A stretch of 64,000 nt of DNA from Hydrangea macrophylla (taxonomy: Eukaryota > Streptophyta > Magnoliopsida > Cornales > Hydrangeaceae): assembly GCA_033977485.1 (NCBI GenBank), contig CM066993.1, positions 25,968,001 through 26,032,000 of the forward strand, written 5' to 3'. A program made the translations under genes and the position numbers. The notes below the pieces were generated by a model. The model did no database searches. It saw only the letters and a list, made by a program, of their open reading frames with translations, and had not been told where the DNA came from. This document shows positions 55,471 to 64,000 of this stretch, piece after piece (the stretch's first letter is position 1; every line of letters begins with the position of its first letter).

Positions 55471-57654
55471 TGGTTTTCTGGTTTTTCTCCTTTGTTCTCT
55501 TCCCTCCTCTCTCCATACCTGGTCAGTGTTTTTTTTATACTTTCTGTTTGTTCTTTTAGCCCTGTTTAGGTTCGTCTGTCTTTGTTTTTATAAGTTCTGT
55601 TTGTTTCTTTTATTTTTATTGAGTCTCTTGATTATAGTTTAGATTCTATTATTCTATTTAAAATAATAATAATAATAATAATAAAAATAAAATATAAAAT
55701 TAAAAATAAAAAAAATCTAAATATTTAGCTGTTATTGTTATTATTCTGTTTTTTTATTTTCTATTGTTAAGTATTACCAGGTGATTAGTAGCTTCATTTG
55801 GAGCCTGATTGAACTTTGATTCCATATTATTATACGTTCACCTGGTTTGTGTTTGCCGAGATCGAGGTAATATCGTTCCTTTCTTACCTACTCTCCGTTC
55901 TTTCATTTTATTGTTTCATTGGGGACAATGAAAGGTTTAGGTTTGGGGGTATGCACACACATGCACATTATTATGCACTAATTTAAAAAAAAATATTCAA
56001 TTCTTGTGCTTAAAAAAACAATGTTACCGACGTTTTTGCAATCTTGATTTGATACTTCTTGTTATGTAACTATGATTGTTATAGAATGGTAAACAAGAGA
56101 AGATGTGATTAAACATTTGCTGAAGTCATGATATGATGTAATGTTTAAGTTATGCATTGTTTGAATCGTAGTTTTATATCATAGATTTGCACATAAACCT
56201 ATGCACTGCATGTAGTCGCTTGAATTCATGTTTGATGTGAACTATAATATGATTCAGATTTCTAGATAACACATGGTGGAGACTAGACCCGGTAAGCTTC
56301 TGAGCCTATCTTTTCTTTTTAGAGTGTTATAAATACATTTTGTGTTTGTCAAATTTCATTTAGAATAGCGCATCTACTTGTTGTTTAGCCTCATTATTCT
56401 TGTTTTGGTTGATAGTCAAGTTAAAATATTTGTTACCATGCTAAATAATCTTCCGTTGTAAACATTAAAGAACCATATGACCATAGGAGATGATTTTTAG
56501 GCCTTCTTTGTTTACTGACCGATAAATGATAAAAATTTCCTTAGTTCGCCCTTTCAGCCTTTAAAATGCCATTTCTTTCTTTAATTACCATTATCCTTGT
56601 TTTTGCTCCGACTTGACAAACTTGGAGTTCACCACTGAGAGATTTGTCACCTTTTAGTGGTGTTAAGGCAATGTGTGATTGGGAAGAAGAAGACAAGATG
56701 CTATTGGGGTAGTTGCTTAGAAATCAATGAATAATCATCCGACAAGCAAGAATTAAGAAAAAAAAAGGTTGAAAAAACAAAGAAGAAAAAAAAATTGAAA
56801 AGAAAAATCAAAAGAAGAGAATGAAATGATGAAGTTGGTGGAAGAGCGAATGAAAGAAATCGAACATGCCTTACAATGCCATTCTAAAACTACCTAATGA
56901 ATCCTTTCTATCCTTTTCCATTGTCTGAGCCACATTACAACCTTTGAAAAGTCCTATTTGATCCTAGAAAACATGGTTTGGATATGAAAACGATGGGAGG
57001 GGGATTAAAACATGGTAACGATTAATTTTTCTTGATTATTGGCATCCTATCCATGAGACTACTATTTTTTCGTGTCATGCGTCTTGTTCGAGTCATATGT
57101 GAGTATTTCTCGTTTTGAAAACATACTTCATTTACTCACATATTTTAGAAAAATTACACTTGTTTCTGAGTGTTTCATTTTAGAGTGTAATTGACATTGT
57201 GAGATTCGTAGTCGAGACATAGTTAAATGGTTATCCGAGTTATATTCCAAGTTCATGACATGCGCGTGTTCATTTGACTACCACATCACACACGTGCAAT
57301 TTTATGAGAAACTCTATTGATTTATACGATGCATGTGCTTGAGATTGTTTTTCATGATGTAGGTGGATGTTTCATTATGTTTCTTTATGTTCGTTACTCT
57401 ATTTCAAATCTTTGTTATATGAGGAAGGAGTATTGAATATTATGTTCTTTATTTTTAAATATATAATGAAATAAAGATGGTTGTGGGAGACTTGTTGACG
57501 AGAACCCGCACGAGACTTCACTCGTCCGACTAGGGACACCTAGGGGATTAAAAGGCTTCTTGCATATGCTAAATGCAATCGTGACCCATGTGAAAATGGA
57601 GTATTATTTGTAGTAGTAGTTTTATTTTTCTTTTCTTTTTGCTCGAGGACTAGT

Positions 57655-57674
57655 AAAGAGTAGGTTTGGGGGTG
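57655..57674 (+). other. Polypurine tract of element B
   Basis: AGAGTAGGTTTGGGGGTG precedes the LTR start TGATCGG at 57675. Confidence 0.8.
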
Positions 57675-58410
57675 TGATCGGCGACGAATAGTTGCCGTTT
57701 ACAATTCTAAAAATACGCTTTGTTAGCCCATTTCATGTAGTTATTAGTTATTTTTTTAATAAATATTCTAAATTTTTTGTAGGATTTGGAGCTTTAACTT
57801 GATAATGCAAAAAAATCCAATGATTAGTGGCTTTGGAAGTCATTCTGGGCTCAAACGGTGATTCTGGTGAAAGCTGAATGTAGTAGCAGTCTCGGAAAAT
57901 TGCATTTTTGATAAAGAATACTTTGGATTTGATAAATTTTTCCAGAGATATAAAATGTAGATCTTCGAGTTACGGACGCGTGGCTTCAAACGGCGAGTCA
58001 ATTCGAGTTCCGAGAAAAATGTCATTGTAATTCTACGAAAGTCGCGCAGTGCAGCGAAAAGGACCTCGCGCGAACGGGCAGCGCGAGTGACCTTTGAAAA
58101 AACCAAAAACGCATATTTTATTAAATTAAAGTGCCCAGCGAAGGTGGTTTGTGCATATGATGTCCAGAAACGTAAATAAAGCTGTTTTAGTGCGATTTGG
58201 CTTAGGAAAGCTTCCTAAATCCTTCCAAACTCTATATAAATCCTATTCTAAATCAATTTTGTGGTTACACATCATTACACAACATAATACACAGCCATAT
58301 ACACAAAAACTCCAGCCATTGAAGAGAGGAAAACAAGGAGAAAAAGAGGAAGATCAAGGATTTCCATGGCCTCCTCCATCAACCTCTTGTCGTTCATCAA
58401 TTCCATGGCC
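57675..58410 (+). mobile_element. 3' LTR of B, truncated after 736 bp
   Basis: It aligns base for base with 50387-51122 (offset 7288) with only a few substitutions. At 58410 the LTR stops and gag sequence of element A begins. The junction shares GCC with both parents. Confidence 0.92.
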
Positions 58411-58957
58411 CTATGACCTTGCTACTTCTCAGAGTTGTCACGGCTTTGGCATGCTCATGGTTATTGGGATCATTGTTGAATCTCTTAGGGTTTGGAAGTG
58501 GTTGAGCGGGAAATGTTCCACTCGAACCCTCGTGTCGCGCATCTATTCTCTCTAATGTCGCGGACATTTTACTCATCATTTGAATTAACTGTTGTGTTAA
58601 ATTCACGTTAGAGAGTGGATCTTCCTCTTGCACCTTTTTGTGAGGTGGCACGTAAACATTTTGCTGTTGATTGTTAGAGGGTTGAGTGTTGTTGTAGTTA
58701 TTTGATCTATTTTGATTGAATGGCTGGGACTACCTATTCTATTGCCCTTGATATTAGTTATTGTTATTATAGTGCTGTTGTTGTTGGTATTGATTTTGGG
58801 TCCCAGCATCATTTTTTCAATCAAACCAGGGGTGATTCCATCTATTGTTATTATTGTAGGAATTCCCTGCCCCCCTATACCCTTGCATGGCATTCATTTC
58901 CATGGGGGGTTGTTCTTGAAAGTACGACACATTGGGACAGTATTGATTGGTGTGTCC
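58411..58957 (-). repeat. Duplicated piece of the gag of A inside the B region
   Basis: It is a copy of 49840-50386 (547 bp); I found one mismatch by eye (TTTGG at 50088 against TTTTG here). It ends with the target sequence TGTCC (58953-58957), just as the original ends before the 5' LTR. Confidence 0.92.
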
Positions 58958-60448
58958 TGATCGGCGACGAATAGTTGCCGTTTATAATTCTAAAAATACG
59001 CTTTGTTAGCCCATTTCATGTAGTTATTAGTTATTTTTTTAATAAATATTCTAAATTTTTTGTAGGATTTGGAGCTTTAACTTGATAATGCAAAAAAATC
59101 CAATGATTAGTGGCTTTGGAAGTCATTCTGGGCTCAAACGGTGATTCTGGTGAAAGCTGAATGTAGTAGCAGTCTCGGAAAATTGCATTTTTGATAAAGA
59201 ATACTTTGGATTTGATAAATTTTTCCAGAGATATAAAATGTAGATCTTCGAGTTACGGACGCGTGGCTTCAAACGGCGAGTCAATTCGAGTTCCGAGAAA
59301 AATGTCATTGTAATTCTACGAAAGTCGCGCAGTGCAGCGAAAAGGACCTCGCGCGAACGGGCCGCGCGAGTGACCTTTGAAAAAACCAAAAACGCATATT
59401 TTATTAAATTAAAGTGCCCAGCGAAGGTGGTTTGTGCATATGATGTCCAGAAACGTAAATAAAGCTGTTTTAGTGCGATTTGGCTTAGGAAAGCTTCCTA
59501 AATCCTTCCAAACTCTATATAAATCCTATTCTAAATCAATTTTGTGGTTACACATCATTACACAACATTATACACAGCCATATACACAAAAACTCCAGCC
59601 ATTGAAGAGAGGAAAACAAGGAGAAAAAGAGGAAGATCAAGGATTTCCATGGCCTCCTCCATCAACCTCTTGCCGTTCATCAATTCTATGGCCAACTAAA
59701 CCTAGATCTAGGGTTTCAATGAAACCCTAGCCAAGTAATAGGGTTTTATTTATGTTTTTATTTTAGTTTTATTATGTATGGATGACAGTTACATGTTTAG
59801 AGGATTTTTATAAATAAATCGTACTTCTATTGATTAAATCATTACTTTCAAAGTTTATTCTTGTCTTAGATCTATTTTAACTGTGATGTGCTCAATGATC
59901 TATATTTGCTGTGCTTGTATAGATTGTTTACATGTAATGGTGCTTAAATTGAATTGTGCTATCAAGTATCCGAATAGTCCATACCTAGATTAGACAGATT
60001 ATACCACAACCCTAGTTTAGTGTGGGATAATTCGTGTGCTAACCGAAGATGGATTATGTTGGTGCTTGAACCATAGTTATTTTCTTGACGGAGGAATTGG
60101 GCTTGTAGCTACAATTCTCCATTATCATCCAACTTAATAGGCTAAAGTAATTCATAAATATTCCTATTATGAAGCTAGTGGTGGATTTGCAATCCTAGGT
60201 TCTCTTAAACATATTTATAACAACACTTTTAAATCGCTTTCATAATTTAGATTTAATTTTATTGTTCTTAGTTTAATTAAATTCAAAATCAAAATCTCGT
60301 TTTTTTTAATCAACTAAATTTAGGTTTTAAAATTAAAGCATGGTGGTTAATCAATCTCTGTGGGTTCGACCTTTACTTCCACACTGCCAATCTTTTGAAA
60401 GTAAAGCACAAATAATCATATTTTTATATCTTGATATTGACAAAATCA
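58958..60448 (+). mobile_element. Complete B LTR after the duplicated gag piece
   Basis: It runs TGATCGGCGACG ... TTGACAAAATCA, 1491 bp, and is followed by TGTCC and the rest of the gag of A. It shares 'gtttataattc' with the 5' LTR but 'tttttccag' and 'aaaaacgcat' with the 3' LTR. Confidence 0.9.
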
Positions 60449-60453
60449 TGTCC
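60449..60453 (+). other. Right TSD (TGTCC) of element B
   Basis: It matches 50382-50386 and lies in the zinc-knuckle codons of A's gag. Confidence 0.88.
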
Positions 60454-61318
60454 CAACATGTTGCATGTGCCGCATGGTTCTTCAGGTAAAACTTGCCTAG
60501 AACTCTCTCCTTTCATTGCCAACTCTTCTACCTTCTTAACTAGTTCTTCATGTATATTCATCAGATGATCCTCGCTTTTTAATTTATATAGACTCTTCTC
60601 CTCTACACAGGATATCTGTGAACGTGGGACATCTTCTGAATTGGATCATTCATGGGCATGTTCAGCTAGCCACTCAAAGTGAGCTTCAGCTTCTTTAGTA
60701 TTTTTGTGAAGAAATGGCCCTGAACTCATGGTCTCGACCAACTTTTTAGTTTCACCGTTTAACCCTTCTTAAAAGTAGCTTATGGTTCACCATTTCTCAT
60801 ACCCATAATGTGGGCATGATGGAAGCAAATCCTTGAAACGCTCCTAAGTTTGGGTGAAGGTTTCATTACTCTTTTGGTTATAAGAGTTAATTTGTCGCTT
60901 AAGCTCGGTGGTCATGCGAGGTGGAAAGAATTTCTTTAAAAATGCAGTGTTCATTACATGCCAGGTGTAGATTGAATTCGGCTTCAACGTGAGTAGCCAC
61001 ACTTTTTCTTTATCCTTCAAAGTGAAAGGAAATAGCATTAGGCGTGTCACGTCTACAGGACAATTCTGGGAAAATGTTTTACAAACATCCTCGAAGTCCT
61101 TGACGTGTAGATATGCCTTCTCGCTATTCCATTCCATGGAAGGTAGGAAGGAGTTAAATCATTTTGTTGCGAAATTGAAATTCGCCAGCATGAGGTGGAA
61201 TGAGAATACAAGAAGGTGTTGGAGCGTGTTCAGGTGTCATGAGATCGCACAAAGGACGAAGCGAATCATCAATTGGTACGACCACATTCTCACCGTTTTC
61301 ACTCTCATTGTCGTCCAT
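60449..61318 (-). pseudogene. Gag N-terminal half of element A (right of the B insertion)
   Basis: The minus frame can start at the ATG ending at 61318 (MDDNESENGENVVVP). The capsid-like core is open at 60844-61137 and holds YLHVKDFEDVCKTFSQN...LMLFPFTLKDKEKVWLLTL and FLKKFFPPRMTTELKRQINSY. Several stops follow between 60700 and 60843. The far end is the first half of a zinc knuckle, C-G-T-C-N-M-L-G. Element B is inserted at this point, and the second half appears at 50386 and below. Confidence 0.85.
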
Positions 61319-61517
61319 TGAATCGGTAGGTGTGGCTACGGGATTAATAGAATCAGAGGAATCGGCTAAATAGAATTGATTTCCGTAGATTCCTTTGATG
61401 GATTAATCGGACATAAAAGGAAAGGTCCTAAGTAGTTTTAATCTAAAGAATGCAAGACAAAAGAAAACATAAAGAGATAAGAATAGATTGAGGTAATCTA
61501 AGCGTTAGTTTGTCGCT
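61319..61517 (-). other. Leader of element A
   Basis: This is the short stretch between gag and the PBS, with no further features. Confidence 0.5.
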
Positions 61518-61535
61518 TCCCCGGCAACGGCGCCA
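61518..61535 (-). other. Primer-binding site of A, tRNA-Asp type
   Basis: The minus strand reads TGGCGCCGTTGCCGGGGA, six bases from the LTR end at 61542. Confidence 0.92.
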
Positions 61536-61541
61536 AAAGCT

Positions 61542-62770
61542 TGACACGAGAATTTTTCTGTGTGCGCTTGTGTGCTATACCCAAGTGTAGGTAATCGTGC
61601 AAGTAGTAAACTGGTTAAGACCAGGTCGATCCCATAGGGAAGGTGTTGAACTAAATACCTAGATTAATCTCTAGCAGGAAAATGAAAATCAATATTTAAA
61701 GGGTGTAGAACACAAAGTTCCACAAAGTAACTACTGAAATTAAGCAACTAGAATAATTTAAACTAACGATTAACTAACTAACTAAAGCAATGTTTAAAAA
61801 CGTGTTTTTCTTAATAAATGGGAATGTTGGGATTACACGAATCCACCGTGACCTAGCCATCTACCATGCAATAACGTTGAATCTCAATGGAGCACATTTT
61901 CTATAGTATTCCGTATTTCTCTTAGGATAAAGAATCCATAGCCCTTGCATGACCGGGACTATGTCATCATAGTTAATTTGAAACATATAAAAGCGGTTTA
62001 AAATAATAGTAAAGACTCGCACCTACAATGGTGTTAGCATTGAGGGTTGTTTGCAAAATGTATTGAAGAAAAATGCCTTAAGGCTTTAAGTTGAAAGACT
62101 GTTTCGACAAACTGAGTGTTTGGGGATAGTTTGATAACAAATCTGTAAATGCTTCATTAGGGTCTATCTGGGGTCACTAGGGTCTGTTTGCAGTAGGAAA
62201 GAGGGGCTTTGGTCAAAGTTTCTAAATCAAGCTCCAACGGTAGAGCTTTAATGGCGGTCGAAAGTTGCAGAGAGCTCAAGGCTCTGTTTGGCTTACATGC
62301 AATAGTCTAGGGGTGTGTGTGTATAACATGCAAATATCTAGGAATGAAGATGAGGGTTGGGTTTTACCTTTGGTGGTCTCTATCTCCTTCGATCTCTCTC
62401 TTCTATCTCCGATCTTCTTCTTCTCTCTCCTCTGTACGTCTCTTCTCTTCCTCTTCAGTCTTTTCCTTCTTCTTCTCTGACAGTATGGGTGTGTATGAGT
62501 ACACAGTGAGGTAGGGTGGGGGTGTTGTGTATGTGTGTGTTTACAAGCTGAGAGTATGGGAGGGAGGGGGGTTTGAATGATCTCTCTCTTCTCTTAAGCT
62601 CTCTCAGGTTCTCCCTCTATATACAATCTGTATTAGACAGATTTTGGGTAGTGTATACATATATAGAGGGAGGGGGGGGGGGGGGGGGGGGGGGAAGGGA
62701 AGTTACCGCATGTGCAAGGGTACACCAACGTGTACCAAAGTGTAGGTGTGTGTCTAAGAGTAGATATAAG
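61542..62770 (-). mobile_element. Element A: 5' LTR, only the 607-bp end shared with the 3' LTR
   Basis: 61542-62149 matches 38340-38946 closely. From 62150 the sequence differs completely from the left LTR and lacks the TTCGATCG clusters. It contains CT-rich repeats (62380-62480), 'gtgtgtgtg' runs and a 23-G run at 62672-62694. The right edge is the LTR at 62771. Whether 62150-62770 belongs to the LTR of A or to another insert cannot be decided here. Confidence 0.65.
62672..62694 (+). repeat. Poly-G run of 23 bases
   Basis: An uninterrupted G23 is flanked by 'gagggag' and 'aagggaag'. It could form a quadruplex. Confidence 0.9.
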
Positions 62771-64000
62771 TGATGTTGTCAAAATCAAGATATAAAAGTA
62801 TGCTTTACTTTCTAAGGATTTATAGTGTGGAAGTAAAGGTCGAACCCACAGAGATTGAATACTACACACTTTAATTTTTAAAACCTAAATTTAGTTAATT
62901 AAGAAAAACGGATTTTGGATTTAATTTGAATTAAACTAATAACAATAAAAGTAAATCTAATTTATGAAAGCAATTAAATATTTATTTTTATAATAAGTTT
63001 AAGGAACCTAGGATTGCAAATCCACCACTAGCTTCATAATAAGGGTATTTACAATTTACTTTAGCTTATTAAGGGTATTCAATTTAAGCACCATTACATG
63101 TAAATAATCTAAACAAGCACAGCAAGCATAGATCATTGAGCACACTACCATCAAAATAGATCTAAGACAAGAGTAAACTTTGACAGTAGTGATTTAATCA
63201 ATAAAAGCACGATTTATTTATAAAAATCCTCGGAACATGTAACTGTCATCCATACATAATAAAACTAAAATAAAAACATAAAATACACCCTATTACTTGG
63301 CTAGGGTTTCATTGAAACCCTAGATCTTGAGTTTAGTTGGCCATAGAATTGATGAACGGCAAGAGGTTGATGTAGGAGGCCATGAGAATCCTTGGTCTTC
63401 TTCTTCTTCTTCTACTTGCTTTCCTCTCTTCAATGGCTAAAATTTTAGTTGTATATGGTTGTATCTAATGTTGTGTAATGATGTGTAACCATAAAATTGA
63501 TTTAGAATAGGATTTATATAGAGTTTGGAAGGATTTAGGAAGCTTTCCAAAGCCAAATCGTACTAAAACAGCTATATTTACGTTTCTGGACGTCATATGC
63601 ACAAACCACCTTCGCTGGGCACTTTAATTTAATAAAATACGCTTTTTTTGGTTTTTTCACAGGTTGCTCGCGCGGCCCGCTCGTGCGAGGTCCTTTTCGC
63701 TGCTCTGTGCGACTTTTGTAGAATTGCGATAACATTTTGCTCGAAACTCGGATTGACTCGCCGTGTAAATCCACGCGTCCGTAACTCGAAGATATACATT
63801 TTATATCACTGGAGAAATTTCTCAAATCCAAAGTGTTCTGTGTCAAACATGCGATTTTCCGAGACTGCTACTACATTCAGCTTTCACCGGAATCACCGTT
63901 TGAGCCCATAATGACTTCCAAAGCCACTAATCATTGGATTTTTGTGGATTATCAAGTTAAAGCTCTAAATCCTACAAAATTTAGAATACTTATTAAAAAA
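62771..64000 (-). mobile_element. Further B-family LTR, minus strand, running out of the window
   Basis: It starts TGATGTTGTCAAAATC on the plus strand, the reverse complement of the B LTR end. It can be followed to the window end as a diverged copy of 50650-51875, with differences such as TCGTGCGAGG at 63680-63690. No PBS is found to its left, so it is a 3' LTR or a solo LTR. The minus TATA-like word is at 63511-63522. Confidence 0.85.

Larger units (their letters stand above)
55036..57674 (+). other. Long 3' non-coding region of element B (no pol)
   Basis: It starts with 'gcttcttgggaggcaaccca' (55078), a word commonly placed after the last ORF in Athila-type elements. Palindromic CG-rich patches at 55247-55470 include GCTCGCGCGAG. 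An AAT microsatellite is at 55663-55690. 'ttggggacaatgaaaggttt' lies at 55919. A purine-rich stretch, 56755-56830, is present. No RT or integrase motif was found in either direction. Confidence 0.75.

Noticed and set aside
62573..62773. Glycine-rich peptide gene
   Set aside because: The glycines come from the poly-G run only.

Overview
This window reads as plant nuclear DNA, most likely from a eudicot, made almost entirely of nested and decayed LTR retrotransposons. I see no intact host gene, no rRNA, no complete tRNA gene and no CRISPR array. The evidence is Ty3-type gag, protease, reverse transcriptase and integrase remnants, primer-binding sites (PBS) for plant tRNA-Arg, tRNA-Asp and initiator tRNA-Met, polypurine tracts, and target-site duplications (TSDs). 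I cannot name the species. Clade names come from PBS type and protein motifs read by eye.

Layout: (1) 1-8287 is element F, a Tat/Ogre-like element on the minus strand. It has part of the 3' LTR, a 3' region with antisense degenerate plant-mobile-domain-like ORFs, and a dead pol/integrase fragment. (2) 8288-9228 holds two LTR fragments. (3) 9229-30210 is element D, a Tat-like element on the plus strand with a 3.1 kb 5' LTR, a tRNA-Arg PBS, a decayed gag, no pol, arrays of short hairpin repeats and a 3' LTR remnant. It is interrupted by a solo LTR (18848-28956, TSD ATCTC). That solo LTR is itself interrupted by a tandem LTR-internal-LTR-internal-LTR element without coding capacity (19125-27908, TSD ACTGC). 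(4) 30211-38339 is element E, a second Tat-like element lacking pol. Its PBS extends to 50 nt and mirrors a tRNA from the CCA end to position 27. (5) 38340 to about 62770 is element A, an Athila-like element on the minus strand with tRNA-Asp PBS, gag, protease, RT/RNase H, integrase and a third ORF. (6) 50387-60448 is element B, an Athila-like gag-plus-protease element on the plus strand without pol. It sits inside the zinc-knuckle codons of A's gag (TSD TGTCC) and carries an internal rearrangement. (7) 62771-64000 is a further B-family LTR on the minus strand.

Main points for follow-up: the 50-nt tRNA mirror at 32641-32690, whose length, arms and end point fit reverse transcription through a tRNA primer; the repeated use of short inverted-repeat arrays in all the large elements; the tandem three-LTR element; and the B duplication, which seems to join a full-length copy to a solo-LTR copy. 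Gene cooperation here is only that of retroelement replication modules (Gag particle, protease, RT/RNase H, integrase), and nearly all of them are broken.
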